A stretch of DNA of 64,000 bases. Source: Xanthomonas hydrangeae. Its GTDB lineage: Bacteria; Pseudomonadota; Gammaproteobacteria; Xanthomonadales; Xanthomonadaceae. Both the position numbers and the translations under genes were made by a program. Location of the stretch: NCBI GenBank assembly GCA_905142475.1, contig LR990730.1:4030001-4094000 (forward strand), written 5' to 3'. Shown one piece after another: positions 42,807 to 55,755 of this stretch; positions within the stretch are counted from its first letter, which is position 1, and every line of letters begins with the position of its first letter. The notes below the pieces were generated by a model that was not told where the DNA came from, searched no databases, and saw only the letters and a list, made by a program, of their open reading frames with translations.

Positions 42807-43829
42807 ATGAAAGCCATCGCCATCACTCGCCATCTTCCAATCGACGATCCCGAGTCGCTGCTTGACATGGAGCTTCCGACGCCCGCGGCGCCGTCCGGGT
42901 ATGACTTATTAGTGCGTGTAGAGGCGATCTCGGTGAATCCGGTCGACACCAAGGTGCGTGCGCCCAAGCCGCAAACACTGGATGCGCCGAAAATTCTCGG
43001 CTACGACGCCGCCGGCGTGGTCGAAGCAGTAGGCCCGGAGGTCACTGCATTCGTGGTGGGCGACGAGGTCTATTACGCAGGAGATATCGGAAGGCCGGGC
43101 AGCAACGCGCAGTACCAGTTGGTCGATGCGCGCATCGCCGGCTGCAAGCCGACCTCGCTCAGCTTCGCCGAGGCGGCTGCGTTGCCGCTGACCACGCTGA
43201 CCGCGTGGGAGTTGTTGTTCCAGCGCATGCCGTTCGCCTTCGACGGCGCACGCAATCGCGGCAAGCACTTATTGATCATCGGGGGTGCCGGTGGCGTGGG
43301 CTCCATTGCGATCCAGCTGGCGCGGCATGCCGGCTTCACGGTCATCGCAACGGCATCGCGGCCGGAGACGATTGAATGGGTGCGCCAGATGGGCGCGCAG
43401 CATGTGATCGATCACCACCAACCGTTGCACCCGCAATTGCAGGCGCTAGGCCTGCAGAGTGTGGATGCGGCGCTCAATCTGGCCGACACCGACCGCTACT
43501 GGCAGCAGTTGGGCGAGATCCTGGCGCCGCAGGGACACGTGGGCTTGATCGTGGAGCCGCGTGGCCCGCTGTCGATCGGCGACCCGTACAAATCCAAGTG
43601 CATCGGGATCCACTGGGAACTGATGTTCACGCGCGCCCGCTACGCCACCGAAGACATGGTCGAGCAGCACCGCATCCTCAATCGTGCCGCTAGCCTGATC
43701 GATGCGGGCGAACTGCGTACCACGCAGACCGAGACGCTGTCGCCGATCAATGCGCAGCAATTGCGCGAGGCGCATCGGCGGCTGGAAAGCGGCAGCACGA
43801 TCGGCAAGTTGGTGCTGGCGGGCTGGTAA
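42807..43829 (+). CDS. Zinc-type alcohol dehydrogenase-like / quinone oxidoreductase (TIGR02817 type)
   Basis: A 340-residue medium-chain dehydrogenase without the structural zinc cysteines. Seen: ISVNPVDTKVRAP, ILGYDAAGVVEAVGPEV, LTTLTAWELLF and the NADPH fold IIGGAGGVGSIAIQLAR. The order fits the TIGR02817 subfamily annotated as zinc-binding alcohol dehydrogenases or NADPH:quinone reductases. Substrate unknown; reduction of quinones or alkenals is plausible. It stands alone between ompA and fadH. Confidence 0.85.
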   Translation: MKAIAITRHLPIDDPESLLDMELPTPAAPSGYDLLVRVEAISVNPVDTKVRAPKPQTLDAPKILGYDAAGVVEAVGPEVTAFVVGDEVYYAGDIGRPGSNAQYQLVDARIAGCKPTSLSFAEAAALPLTTLTAWELLFQRMPFAFDGARNRGKHLLIIGGAGGVGSIAIQLARHAGFTVIATASRPETIEWVRQMGAQHVIDHHQPLHPQLQALGLQSVDAALNLADTDRYWQQLGEILAPQGHVGLIVEPRGPLSIGDPYKSKCIGIHWELMFTRARYATEDMVEQHRILNRAASLIDAGELRTTQTETLSPINAQQLREAHRRLESGSTIGKLVLAGW

Positions 43830-46028
<2,199 letters not shown>

Positions 46029-46201
46029 CGCGCTTGCACGCGATGTCGTGGAAGCCACAGCCGTTCTTCATTAGGACGCCAGAGCGGGTGTGTGCGTCTG
46101 CAAGAGAGCCGCATTGGTTTCACTTCGATGCTGATATCGGCGGTCTTTAAGGCAACCGCAAGTCTGCTCGGCAGACGCTTACGCAAGTGCGCGTGGGCGC
46201 C

Positions 46202-46351
46202 TTAGAGCGGCTGACAAAACGTAGCGAGCAGTCGTCAGGTGGGCGTGGATGGCGTGCTCGGAACCGCAGTGATACGAGTGGTACATCAGGATTCCGAGCA
46301 CCTACCGCGCCCGACTGGCGGTGAGCGCAGTAGCTTTGTTAGCCGCTATTA
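46202..46351. mobile_element. MITE-like 150-bp element with terminal inverted repeats
   Basis: The left end TTAGAGCGGCTGACAAAAC and right end GCTTTGTTAGCCGCTATTAG are imperfect inverted repeats of about 20 bp. Inside, GTGCTCGGAA (46254-46263) is mirrored by TTCCGAGCAC (46291-46300 region). It has no ORF. A solitary copy of the end sequence (TTAGAGCGGCTAACAAGAC) lies at about 47965-47983. It fits a non-autonomous element common between xanthomonad genes (inference). Confidence 0.6.
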
Positions 46352-46465
46352 GACAGAGACAGATCGGCGCCGGCGTCGACTCTGCCATCAATGGCGCGAC
46401 ACCACGGGGTACGCCACTGGTCGGAGCATGCTCGGTACATTCTTTTTTCTGTCGCGCGGCTCGGC

Positions 46466-46471
46466 TATAAA
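46466..46471 (+). promoter_or_regulatory. Candidate -10 box 6 nt before the MFS gene ATG
   Basis: TATAAA at 46466-46471, then CCCGCC and ATG 46478. Transcription would start at or next to the ATG, so the mRNA is probably leaderless. No ribosome site is present; a T-run (46443-46448) sits where the -35 would be. Confidence 0.45.
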
Positions 46472-46477
46472 CCCGCC

Positions 46478-47791
46478 ATGCCATCGACCCGGACTGCATC
46501 GCCGCCGCCTACACTCCCGCCCGCAGCGTTACTGGCCTACGCCGCGGCGCATTTCGGCAAGAGCCTGCTCTGGTACACCGCCGAATTGCTGCTGATTTTT
46601 GCGTTGACCGAATACGTCGGACTGGGCGCGATTGCGGCCGGCGTCTCGGTCGCTGGCGGCCTGGTCGTGAGCGCGGTGATGGGTGTGTTCGCAGCGAAGC
46701 GCTGGAGTGCCGGCGCCAGCCTGGCATGGGCTGGGCGGTCGCAATGGCGCGGCATTGCGCTGGCAGCTGTCGCCTTGTCGTTGGTCTTTGTCACGCCGGC
46801 ATTTCCGCCGGATATCCGCTTGATCAGCGTACTGCTGCTCAGCCTGCCGTTTCGCGCCGCATATGCGATCGGCGACGTGGCTCAGAACACCTTGTTGGGA
46901 ATGGGGTACTGGCCTTGGCATGGCGCGCGCGGCGTCAGCGCGCTGCGTCTGATCGGGAGCGGGCTGGCCGCGTTGTTGGTCAGCGCAGCGATCGGCCTGC
47001 TACTGAAAGACGGCACGCACACCGCCGCATCGACTGCACTGATGATCGTCGCGTTGTCCGGCAGCCTTGCACTGCTATCGGCGTGGTGGTTACGGCAGAC
47101 GCTGCAGCCCTACGCACACGTGATTGCAGGCGCTCCAGCGCCGCCATCTGCGCCAAGATGGCAGCGAGATCAGTTGCTGCCGTTGGCCATTATCGCAGCA
47201 CTGGCGTTGGCGCTGCCGACATTTACCAAATTGGCGCCGTATCTGGCGCAGTCGCGTATGGGCTCGGCGGGATGGGGTAGCGCGGTGTTGATTGCCTATG
47301 CGCTTGGCAGCGTCTTCGTGCAGCCCTTGGCTGCCCGCTGGCCGACCGTGGCAATGCGCCGACTAGGCGTCAGCGGAGCGGCGTTGGCCGCACTTGGGCT
47401 GGTGTTCGCCATGGCGCTCTCTCGCCACACCGTGCTGGATGCCAGCCTGGCCTTCGGCATGGGTCTGGCGGCGGGCAGTGCCGGGCAATGGGTCTGGGCA
47501 CGGCATGCAGAACTCGCCTCGCGCCACGGCCCAGCACAGCAGGCGCGCGGATTCGCCGCACTCACCGCCACCGCCCAACTTGCATTGGCAGCAGGCAGTG
47601 CATTGATCGGATTGCTACTTGGCGCATCCGACTATCGCTCTGGTCACAACGCGCATCTGGCGTGGGCAATGGCATTGGGTCCGATGATTTGCGGTGTGCT
47701 GTGCGTGTTGATCGCCTGGGCCGGCAGCACCTTTGTGATGTCTGGAAAACGCCGGTCTGTCGCAGCAGCGCTGCCATCGCGCCACGTGTAA
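46478..47791 (+). CDS. MFS-type membrane transporter
   Basis: A 437-residue polytopic protein with about 12 hydrophobic segments in two halves, linked by a cytoplasmic loop near residue 215 (HVIAGAPAPPSAPRWQRDQL). The early segment FGKSLLWYTAELLLIFALTEYVGL and GMGLAAGSAGQWVWARHAEL are distinctive, but I cannot name a substrate. Major facilitator membership is by topology only. The start at ATG 46478 follows a TATAAA box with no leader. It has no operon partner; a MITE-like element lies 127 bp upstream. Confidence 0.7.
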   Translation: MPSTRTASPPPTLPPAALLAYAAAHFGKSLLWYTAELLLIFALTEYVGLGAIAAGVSVAGGLVVSAVMGVFAAKRWSAGASLAWAGRSQWRGIALAAVALSLVFVTPAFPPDIRLISVLLLSLPFRAAYAIGDVAQNTLLGMGYWPWHGARGVSALRLIGSGLAALLVSAAIGLLLKDGTHTAASTALMIVALSGSLALLSAWWLRQTLQPYAHVIAGAPAPPSAPRWQRDQLLPLAIIAALALALPTFTKLAPYLAQSRMGSAGWGSAVLIAYALGSVFVQPLAARWPTVAMRRLGVSGAALAALGLVFAMALSRHTVLDASLAFGMGLAAGSAGQWVWARHAELASRHGPAQQARGFAALTATAQLALAAGSALIGLLLGASDYRSGHNAHLAWAMALGPMICGVLCVLIAWAGSTFVMSGKRRSVAAALPSRHV

Positions 47792-48563
47792 TCGTCTCGA
47801 TAACGCAGCAAGAGCTTCAGCGATTGCGTCTGACGTTCTTCGCTGATTGCAATGATCCGCACCAGCAATCGCAGTGCATGCAGTACATGCGCAAAAATCT
47901 TCTGTGCCACGCCGAATTGAAGCGTCTCATTCGATACGCACGATGAGTTCAAAACTGCAGCGAATTAGAGCGGCTAACAAGACATCGTCGTACGCTGCTG
48001 ACACTGATACGCCTGCGCGAAGCTATCAACGCAAGCCATGTGTGGACCATTGCGTTAAGCACACCCGCATGCGCATCTCGATACATCGTCAATGCGCCTG
48101 AAATCGGCGCATGGACATAGTAGCGAGTGAAGATGGCGTGTAGCGCAGAACATATTTGCTGCGGCATACGCAACTTCCGTGCATGCAGCGCAAGACCATC
48201 ACACTGTGCAATTGCCAAACACTGCATGCGTATCGCGCAGATCTAAGTCTCAATATCTGCAGTCGCTACATCGATGCGACGCATCTCAATGTTGCATCGC
48301 AAAGCTCTCATCCAGCGAAGCAGTAGACACAGCAGGCAATCACGCGCGTCAACCCTGCCCATTCAGCAGGGATTATGTGATCGCCGCCTACCTTGCGCCA
48401 ACTTTTTGACCCACCGCATTTGGTGGGCACCTTCGGCAGATGTGTCTTTCGCCGGAGACTTGGCGGCCCTTGGCAGGTCGCCTCCCCATGACGCCAAGCC
48501 CTTCGCACTGGTGCATCCACGTTGGATCGCCTGCGGATCGGCCCATACGGAGCAAGGAGTTCT
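47792..48563. other. 772-bp intergenic region upstream of the cell wall hydrolase gene
   Basis: No supported ORF; the base composition is less GC-rich than the core genes and reads like decayed sequence. A solo copy of the MITE terminal repeat lies near 47965. The last 150 bp (48400-48560) contain stems such as CCCACC-GCATTT-GGTGGG (48411-48428) and a GCC/GGC-rich arm set, which could form a structured leader for the downstream gene. Confidence 0.5.
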
Positions 48564-49025
48564 ATGAAACTGGCTTGGATACTTTGGCTGTCGCAATTAT
48601 TGCCGCAGCCGGCTGCAGATTCGTTGTGTTTGAGTACCACCGTATACCTGGAAGCGCGCGACCAGACCTTGCGTGGCCAACAAGCCGTTGCAGAAGTCGC
48701 GTTGCGTCGTCTGGACAGTGGTTTGTGGGGCGATTCGATGTGTCAGGTGGTCACCGCGCGCAAGCAGTTCGCGCCGACCATCGTGTCACCGGGAACTCAG
48801 CTCAAGAATGACGATGCCTGGAACAAGGCGTTGGGTGTGGCATTGGCCGCAGAGCGCAACTGGGCGTTACCGGTAGGCCAGCGCAAGGAGATCGTGCCAG
48901 GCGCGAGCCACTTTGCCGCCAGCGCGATTGCGAGCCCCAGCTGGCGCAATGCGTATCAGGTTGCCACCATCGGCGACCACACGTTCTATCGCGTGCAGAA
49001 GCTGCGTCCACGCACTGCATCCTGA
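48564..49025 (+). CDS. Cell wall hydrolase, SleB/CwlJ (Hydrolase_2) type, exported
   Basis: A 153-residue secreted protein. A short signal (MKLAWILWLSQLLPQPAADS) is followed by the PF07486 core: LCLSTTVYLEARDQTLRGQQAVAEVALRR with the catalytic Glu in the YLEAR motif, CQVVTARKQFAP and the ending ASHFAASAI...ATIGDHTFYRV. The family cleaves peptidoglycan as lytic transglycosylase or amidase, here in a non-spore-former, so a role in wall turnover is likely. AAGGAG lies 5 nt before the ATG. Confidence 0.85.
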   Translation: MKLAWILWLSQLLPQPAADSLCLSTTVYLEARDQTLRGQQAVAEVALRRLDSGLWGDSMCQVVTARKQFAPTIVSPGTQLKNDDAWNKALGVALAAERNWALPVGQRKEIVPGASHFAASAIASPSWRNAYQVATIGDHTFYRVQKLRPRTAS

Positions 49026-49091
49026 CGCCTTCCACGCACGCGCGCCTGCGTTGCCGCTAAGCTTGCGCCTTCGTTCTCGCGTGGAATTCCC

Positions 49092-49706
49092 ATGAAGCTG
49101 TACACCAAGCCCGGCGCGTGCTCGCTGGCAGATCACATCGTGTTGCGCTGGTCGGGCCTGCCGTTCGAGCTGACCGTTGTCGATGCCGCCACGATGAAAT
49201 CCCCCGAGTATCTGCGTCTCAATCCAGCCGGCGCCGTCCCATTGTTGGTGGTCGACGATTGGGCGTTGAATCAGAACGCGGCCATCCTCAACTACATCGC
49301 CGACATCGCACCGCTTACCGGTCTGTCCGGCGACGGCACTGCGCGCAGCCGCGCCGAGATCAATCGCTGGATCGCCTTCGCCAATGCCGATGTGCATCCG
49401 ACGTTCAAGCCGATCTTCGGCAGCACTGCCTATCTGCAGGACGACGCACTGCTTGCGCGCAGCCACGAGGACGCGCGCAGCAAGTTGCGCACCCTGTACG
49501 AACGTGCCAACACGCATCTGCAGGATCGTACCTGGCTGGCCAGCGATACCCACACCGGTGCAGATGCGTATCTGTTCGTGACCCTGTTGTGGGCGCAGAA
49601 GGCCGGCGTGGATCTGAGCGGATTGAACGCACTGGACGCGTTCTTGCAGCGCATGCTGGCCGATGCCGATGTGCAGGCCGCATTGAAGGCCGAAGGTCTG
49701 GCGTAA
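49092..49706 (+). CDS. Glutathione S-transferase
   Basis: A 204-residue enzyme. The thioredoxin-like N-domain begins MKLYTKPGACSLADHIVLRW, with the catalytic-type CSLA segment of beta-class bacterial GSTs, NPAGAVPLLVVDD (cis-Pro) and ALNQNAAILNYIAD (glutathione gamma-Glu site). The C-terminal helical domain (about 88-204) follows. Substrate unknown; it stands alone between the cell wall hydrolase and mdh. Confidence 0.9.
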   Translation: MKLYTKPGACSLADHIVLRWSGLPFELTVVDAATMKSPEYLRLNPAGAVPLLVVDDWALNQNAAILNYIADIAPLTGLSGDGTARSRAEINRWIAFANADVHPTFKPIFGSTAYLQDDALLARSHEDARSKLRTLYERANTHLQDRTWLASDTHTGADAYLFVTLLWAQKAGVDLSGLNALDAFLQRMLADADVQAALKAEGLA

Positions 49707-49832
49707 GCCGATCGCATCGCGCGAGTTGATCAGAGTGCGGCGGCAGCACCTACCGCACGGAGAGTCCAACATCGATGTGCGTGATTGCGGTTTGTTCGTG
49801 CCCAAAAGCAACGCATCACCTACACGACGCAT

Positions 49833-49863
49833 AAAAAAAACGCCGGGCACTGCCCGGCGTTTT
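49833..49863 (-). terminator. Terminator after mdh
   Basis: An 11-bp perfect stem AACGCCGGGCA / TGCCCGGCGTT with a one-base apex is followed on the minus strand by a run of eight T. It is a textbook Rho-independent terminator, 21 nt past the mdh stop. Confidence 0.9.
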
Positions 49864-49884
49864 CGTTACAACCTGAAGCAAAAA

Positions 49885-50886
<1,002 letters not shown>

Positions 50887-50950
50887 CTAAAAAACGTGGG
50901 TGGAGGTGCACGCTGGCGTGGCGCAAGGCCTGGCGGCGCGCAGTGACAAG

Positions 50951-50977
50951 CGAACGGCCGCACTTGGCGGCCGTTCG
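50951..50977 (-). terminator. GC-rich hairpin after ppiB, possible terminator
   Basis: An 11-bp perfect stem CGAACGGCCGC / GCGGCCGTTCG with 5-nt loop ACTTG lies 10 nt past the ppiB stop. The bases that follow on the minus strand are not U-rich, so termination efficiency is uncertain. Confidence 0.5.
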
Positions 50978-50987
50978 GGGAAAGACA

Positions 50988-51482
50988 TCAGGCGGCGAGG
51001 ATCTTGTTCCACTCCGCGACGCGGTCGGCCTTGGCGGCCAGCACGGCGTCGGTGTCGCCTTCGATCGTCACCTTGTTGATCACATCGCCCTGGGCGACCG
51101 CATCGACCACATCCAGGCCCTGGGTGACCTTGCCGAACACGGTGTGCTTGCCGTCCAGCCAGTTGGTGGCGACATGGGTGATGAAGAACTGGCTGCCGTT
51201 GGTATTGGGGCCGGCATTGGCCATGGACAGCACGCCGCGGTCGTGACCGACGCCGTTGTTGGCTTCATCTTCGAAACGATAGCCCGGGCCGCCGCGGCCG
51301 GAGCCTTCCGGGCAGCCGCCCTGGATCATGAAGTCGGCGATGACGCGGTGGAAGCTCAAGCCGTCGTAGAAGCCGCGCTGGACCAGGTTGACGAAATTGG
51401 CAACGGTCAGCGGGGCCTTGTCGGCGAACAGCTCAACCACGATCGGGCCGCGGGTGGTGTCGAAATGGGCAATCAGGGACAT
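50988..51482 (-). CDS. ppiB: Peptidyl-prolyl cis-trans isomerase (cyclophilin)
   Basis: A 164-residue cytoplasmic cyclophilin. No signal peptide at the chosen start (ATG 51482, AAGGA 6 nt upstream). Catalytic residues are visible in [13 protein letters not shown] (Arg, Phe, Met, Gln), [20 protein letters not shown] and [15 protein letters not shown]. Length matches PpiB rather than the exported PpiA. The in-frame extension to 51566 lacks a ribosome site. Divergent from typA. Confidence 0.93.
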   Translation of the reverse strand: MSLIAHFDTTRGPIVVELFADKAPLTVANFVNLVQRGFYDGLSFHRVIADFMIQGGCPEGSGRGGPGYRFEDEANNGVGHDRGVLSMANAGPNTNGSQFFITHVATNWLDGKHTVFGKVTQGLDVVDAVAQGDVINKVTIEGDTDAVLAAKADRVAEWNKILAA

Positions 51483-51645
51483 GGAAATCCTTGCAGGTTT
51501 CAGGGTGTATGACAGCCCATTAGAATACACCCGGGCGTGCAGCCGGCCGTGCAGGCGTACGACCATTGTCGGGGGTGCACAGCAAGCTGAATGGGCGTTT
51601 TGAACCTTCTGACGGCCGGGCGCAACGGCATGGCAACGAAACCGC

Positions 51646-51651
51646 TATAAT
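51646..51651 (+). promoter_or_regulatory. Consensus -10 box of typA
   Basis: A perfect TATAAT 49 bp before the typA ATG in the right orientation. No good -35 at normal spacing. Predicted start near 51658, giving an untranslated leader of about 42 nt. Confidence 0.5.
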
Positions 51652-51699
51652 GTCGGGCTTACCTTCTCAAGACTGGCGCCAGACAGGGGCCCTTTCCGC

Positions 51700-53529
51700 A
51701 TGTCCATCGAAAAACTCCGCAATATCGCCATCGTCGCGCACGTCGACCACGGCAAGACCACCCTCGTCGACTGCCTGCTGAAGCAGTCCGGCACCCTGTC
51801 CGAACGCACCGTGTTGGCTGAGCGCGTGATGGACAGCAACGATCAGGAAAAGGAACGTGGCATCACGATCCTGGCCAAGAACACGGCCATCACCTGGAAC
51901 GGCAACCGCATCAACATCGTCGACACCCCGGGACACGCCGACTTCGGTGGCGAAGTCGAGCGCGTGCTGTCGATGGTGGACTCGGTGCTGATCCTGGTCG
52001 ACGCGATGGACGGCCCGATGCCGCAGACGCGCTTCGTGACCCAGAAGGCCTTTGCGATGGGCTTCAAGCCGATCGTGGTGGTCAACAAGATCGACCGTCC
52101 GGGCGCGCGCCCGGACTGGGTGATCGATCAGGTGTTCGACCTGTTCGACAAGCTCGGCGCAACCGACGAGCAACTGGATTTCCCGATCGTCTACACCTCT
52201 GCATTGAATGGCTACGCCAGCCTGGATTCGAGCGTGCGCGACGGCGACATGACCCCGCTGTACGAAGCGATCATGCAGCACGTGTCGGCACCGGACGTGG
52301 ATCCGGACGGCCCGTTCCAGATGCGCATCAGCCAGCTCGATTACAACAACTTCGTCGGCGTGATCGGCATCGGCCGCATCCAGCGCGGCGTGTTGAAGAA
52401 GAACATGCCGGTCAGCGTGATCGACCGCGAAAGCAAGAAGCGTCAGGGCAAGGTGCTGCAGGTGCTGGGCTTCCTGGGCCTGGAGCGCATCGAGCAGGAC
52501 ACCGCCGAAGCCGGCGACATCGTGGCCATCTCCGGCGTGTCCGAGCTGACCATTTCCGACACCGTGTGCGCGCTCGACGCGCCGGAAGGCCTGCCGCCGC
52601 TCACCGTGGACGAGCCGACCATCTCGATGACCTTCCAGGTCAACAACTCGCCGTTCGCCGGCAACAAGGACCTGTCCGGCGGCAAGTTCCTGACCAGCCG
52701 CCAGCTGCGCGACCGTCTGGACCGCGAGAAGGTGCACAACGTGGCGCTGAAGGTCGAGGAAGGTTCCGACGCCGACAAGTTCCTGGTCTCCGGCCGTGGC
52801 GAACTGCATCTGTCGGTGCTGATCGAAAACATGCGTCGTGAAGGCTACGAGCTGGCCGTGTCGCGTCCGGAAGTGATCATCAAGGAGATCGACGGCAAGC
52901 AGATGGAGCCGATCGAACAGCTTGTGGTCGATATCGAAGAGCAGCACCAGGGCGGCGTGATGGAAAAGCTGGGCAGCCGCAAGGGCCAGCTGAAGAACAT
53001 GGAGTCCGACGGCAAAGGCCGTGTGCGTCTGGATTACATGATCCCGGCGCGTGGTCTGATCGGCTTCCAGAACGAGTTCCGCACCCTGACCCAGGGCTCG
53101 GGCCTGCTGTTCCACGTGTTCGACCATTACGGTCCGAAGGAACAGGGCGCGATCGCCAAGCGCCAGAACGGCGTGATGATTGCCAACGCTGCAGGCGCCA
53201 CCCCCGCCTATGCGCTGGGGCCGTTGGAAGAGCGTGGCCGTCTGTTCGCTGCCGAAGGCGACAACGTGTACGAAGGGCAGCTGGTCGGCATCCACTCCAA
53301 GGACAACGATCTGACCGTCAACGCGATCAAGACCAAGCCGCTGACCAACATGCGCGCCTCGGGCAAGGACGATGCGATCAAGCTGACCCCGGCGATCAAG
53401 TACACGCTGGAGCAGGCACTGGACTTCATCGAGGACGACGAGCTGGTCGAAGTCACCCCGAAGGAAATCCGTCTGCGCAAGAAGGGTCTGACCGAAAGTG
53501 ATCGCAAGCGCTCCGGCCGTTCGGGCTGA
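51700..53529 (+). CDS. typA: Translational GTPase TypA/BipA
   Basis: A 609-residue ribosome-binding GTPase involved in 50S assembly and stress adaptation. G1 AHVDHGKTT, switch I region [11 protein letters not shown]3 DTPGHADF, G4 NKIDRPGA, G5 TSALNG are all present, then domain II, EF-G-like III and V, and the TypA-specific C-terminal domain ([19 protein letters not shown] ... [15 protein letters not shown]). Full length. ATG 51700 gives [18 protein letters not shown]. It lies 21 bp upstream of the DUF2127 gene. Confidence 0.97.
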   Translation: MSIEKLRNIAIVAHVDHGKTTLVDCLLKQSGTLSERTVLAERVMDSNDQEKERGITILAKNTAITWNGNRINIVDTPGHADFGGEVERVLSMVDSVLILVDAMDGPMPQTRFVTQKAFAMGFKPIVVVNKIDRPGARPDWVIDQVFDLFDKLGATDEQLDFPIVYTSALNGYASLDSSVRDGDMTPLYEAIMQHVSAPDVDPDGPFQMRISQLDYNNFVGVIGIGRIQRGVLKKNMPVSVIDRESKKRQGKVLQVLGFLGLERIEQDTAEAGDIVAISGVSELTISDTVCALDAPEGLPPLTVDEPTISMTFQVNNSPFAGNKDLSGGKFLTSRQLRDRLDREKVHNVALKVEEGSDADKFLVSGRGELHLSVLIENMRREGYELAVSRPEVIIKEIDGKQMEPIEQLVVDIEEQHQGGVMEKLGSRKGQLKNMESDGKGRVRLDYMIPARGLIGFQNEFRTLTQGSGLLFHVFDHYGPKEQGAIAKRQNGVMIANAAGATPAYALGPLEERGRLFAAEGDNVYEGQLVGIHSKDNDLTVNAIKTKPLTNMRASGKDDAIKLTPAIKYTLEQALDFIEDDELVEVTPKEIRLRKKGLTESDRKRSGRSG

Positions 53530-53550
53530 GTTGCTGGTTAGCCCACGGTC

Positions 53551-54021
53551 GTGAGCAACAAACCCTACAGCCCGGATCCGCGTGCGCATCCGGGGCTGCA
53601 TGTGATCGCCTTGCTAGAGGCGGTCAAGGGGACGCTTGCGCTGTTGGCGGCGACGGGCCTGGAAATTCTGGGCCCGCTCCCGCTGCAAAACGCGGTCAGC
53701 ACCCTGATCCGCCGTTTTAGTCTGGATCCCGACCACGGCGCACTGCCGTCGTTGCTCAAGACCATCAGTCCCGACGCTGTCCATCTGGCCGCTGCCGCCA
53801 TGCTGGCCTACGGCCTGCTGCATGTGGTGGAAGCCTGGGGGTTGTGGCGTGCCAAGGCATGGGCCTCGGTATTGGGCTGCCTGTCGGCGGCCATCTATCT
53901 GCCATTCGATATCTACGCCATCGTCCGCCATCCCGGCTGGACCGCCTGGGGCGTACTGGCAATCAATCTGATCGTGGTCGGCGTGCTGGCACGCGATCTG
54001 CTCAAGCGCCGGCGTCGCTGA
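53551..54021 (+). CDS. DUF2127 family membrane protein
   Basis: A 156-residue protein with four hydrophobic helices (e.g. LHVIALLEAVKGTLALLAATGLEILG; AVHLAAAAMLAYGLLHVVEAWGLW; ASVLGCLSAAIYLPFDIYAI; WGVLAINLIVVGVLARDLL). The HPGLHVIALLEAVKG start and the EAWGLWRAKAWA motif mark DUF2127, which has no known function. It starts at GTG 53551 only 21 bp after typA, so it is probably read from the same message. Confidence 0.8.
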   Translation: MSNKPYSPDPRAHPGLHVIALLEAVKGTLALLAATGLEILGPLPLQNAVSTLIRRFSLDPDHGALPSLLKTISPDAVHLAAAAMLAYGLLHVVEAWGLWRAKAWASVLGCLSAAIYLPFDIYAIVRHPGWTAWGVLAINLIVVGVLARDLLKRRRR

Positions 54022-54111
54022 CGCACCCTGCCCGCCTGCGGGCACGTCCTACACATTGTCACCCCGACGCAGCGCCGTTAGCCTGCGAACAGTCCCCGGG
54101 GAAGACCATCA

Positions 54112-55755
54112 ATGCGATCCACCACCTTGTCCTTTGCGCTACTGCTTGCGCTGTGCGGCTGTGCGCATGCCGATGGCCCTGCGCCGGTTGACGGCCCGAC
54201 ACAGGTCGATGCGAACGCGACCGCCGAGCAACTGGATCTGACCGATGCCGATATCGCCGGCCTGCAGGCGCGGATGGCTTCCGGCAAGACCAGCAGCCTG
54301 GCACTGACGCGCGCGTACCTGCAGCGCATCGCCACGCTCGATCGTGCCGGCCCCAAACTCAACTCGGTGATCGAACTCAATCCGCAGGCCGAAGCGAACG
54401 CCCGCGCATTGGACGCCGAACGCCGCGCCGGCCGCGTGCGCGGGCCCTTGCATGGCATTCCCGTCTTGCTCAAGGACAACATCGATGCTGTGCCGATGGT
54501 CAACAGCGCCGGCTCGCTGGCCCTGGCCGATTTCAAGCCCAGCCGCGATGCGTTTCTGGTGCAGCGCCTGCGCACGGCCGGCGCGGTGATCCTGGGCAAG
54601 ACCAATTTGAGTGAGTGGGCCAATTTTCGCTCCACCAAGTCCAGCTCCGGTTGGAGCGCGCGTGGCGGCCTGACCCGCAATCCTTACGCGCTGGATCGCA
54701 ACCCCTGCGGCTCCAGTGCCGGCACCGGCGCGGCGATCGCCGCCAGCCTGGCCACCGTCGGCATCGGCACCGAGACCGACGGCAGCATCACCTGCCCGGC
54801 CTCGGTAAATGGATTGGTCGGAGTCAAACCGACCGTGGGCCTGATCAGCCGCGACGGCATCATCCCGATCTCGGCCAGCCAGGATACCGCCGGCCCGATG
54901 ACGCGCAGCGTTGCCGATGCTGCCGCGTTGCTGCAGGCGATCGCCGCACCCGATCCGCAGGATCCGGCCACACGCGATGCGCCGTCTTCGACACCGGACT
55001 ATCTCGCGCACCTCAAATCCGATGGCTTGCGTGGCGCGCGACTGGGCCTGTTGTGCAACTCGCTGCGCGAAGATCCCGCCATCGCCGCAGTGCTGGATCG
55101 CGCCGTGCAAAGCCTGCGTGCAGCGGGTGCCACGGTCATCGAAACCAGTCTGGCCACCGATGGCAAGTGGGATGCCGCTGAGCAGACGGTGTTGTTGGTC
55201 GAATTCAAGGCCGGCTTGAATGCCTATCTGCGCAGCCACGCCGCACCGGTGTCGAGCCTGGAACAGCTGATCGCCTTCAATCGCACGCATGCGCAGCGCG
55301 AGATGCCCTACTTCGCGCAGGAGCTGTTCGAGCAGGCGCAGGCGGCACCTGGCCTGGAAGACCCCGCGTATCTCACTGCGCGCGCCACCGCCAAACGGCT
55401 GGCCGGGCCCGAAGGCATCGACGCCGCACTGAAGGCCCATCGCCTGGACGCGCTGATCGTACCGACCACCGGCGCCGCCTGGGTCACCGATCTGGTCAAG
55501 GGCGATACCTTTCCCGGCGCCGGTTACGGTGCCGCCGCGGTGGCCGGTTATCCCAGCCTGAGCGTGCCGATGGGGCAGACCCGGGGCCTGCCGCTCGGCC
55601 TGCTGTTCATGGGCAGCGCCTGGAGCGAGCCGCGCTTGATCGAACTGGCCTACGCCTACGAGCAACGCAGCAAGGCGCGCTTTGCGCCCAGCTATGCGCC
55701 GAGCGCACCGGCCGCTGCGTCCACGGCCGTGCTGGTGCCTGTGCCTAAACCGTAG
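54112..55755 (+). CDS. Amidase signature family enzyme, lipoprotein or exported
   Basis: A 547-residue enzyme. The N-terminus [22 protein letters not shown] has a lipobox-like LCGC, so it is a periplasmic lipoprotein or soluble exported protein. The Ser-Ser-Lys catalytic triad is complete: Lys in [12 protein letters not shown], the Gly/Ser-rich [16 protein letters not shown] and the nucleophile Ser in [19 protein letters not shown]. Substrate unknown; amide or peptide amide hydrolysis by family. Its last 11 bp overlap the convergent mscS-like gene tail to tail. Confidence 0.88.
   Translation: MRSTTLSFALLLALCGCAHADGPAPVDGPTQVDANATAEQLDLTDADIAGLQARMASGKTSSLALTRAYLQRIATLDRAGPKLNSVIELNPQAEANARALDAERRAGRVRGPLHGIPVLLKDNIDAVPMVNSAGSLALADFKPSRDAFLVQRLRTAGAVILGKTNLSEWANFRSTKSSSGWSARGGLTRNPYALDRNPCGSSAGTGAAIAASLATVGIGTETDGSITCPASVNGLVGVKPTVGLISRDGIIPISASQDTAGPMTRSVADAAALLQAIAAPDPQDPATRDAPSSTPDYLAHLKSDGLRGARLGLLCNSLREDPAIAAVLDRAVQSLRAAGATVIETSLATDGKWDAAEQTVLLVEFKAGLNAYLRSHAAPVSSLEQLIAFNRTHAQREMPYFAQELFEQAQAAPGLEDPAYLTARATAKRLAGPEGIDAALKAHRLDALIVPTTGAAWVTDLVKGDTFPGAGYGAAAVAGYPSLSVPMGQTRGLPLGLLFMGSAWSEPRLIELAYAYEQRSKARFAPSYAPSAPAAASTAVLVPVPKP

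Noticed and set aside
47644..48101. Small ORFs in the gap before the cell wall hydrolase gene
   Set aside because: Short, without ribosome sites, overlapping on both strands, and biased to Arg/Ser/Thr; the region looks like decayed noncoding DNA.
48400..48560. Known riboswitch (TPP, cobalamin, c-di-GMP) before the cell wall hydrolase gene
   Set aside because: Stems exist but none of the conserved cores I know could be matched.
51667..53601. 644-codon minus-strand ORF opposite typA
   Set aside because: Complement of a clear translational GTPase; composition is His/Asp/Val-rich shadow.
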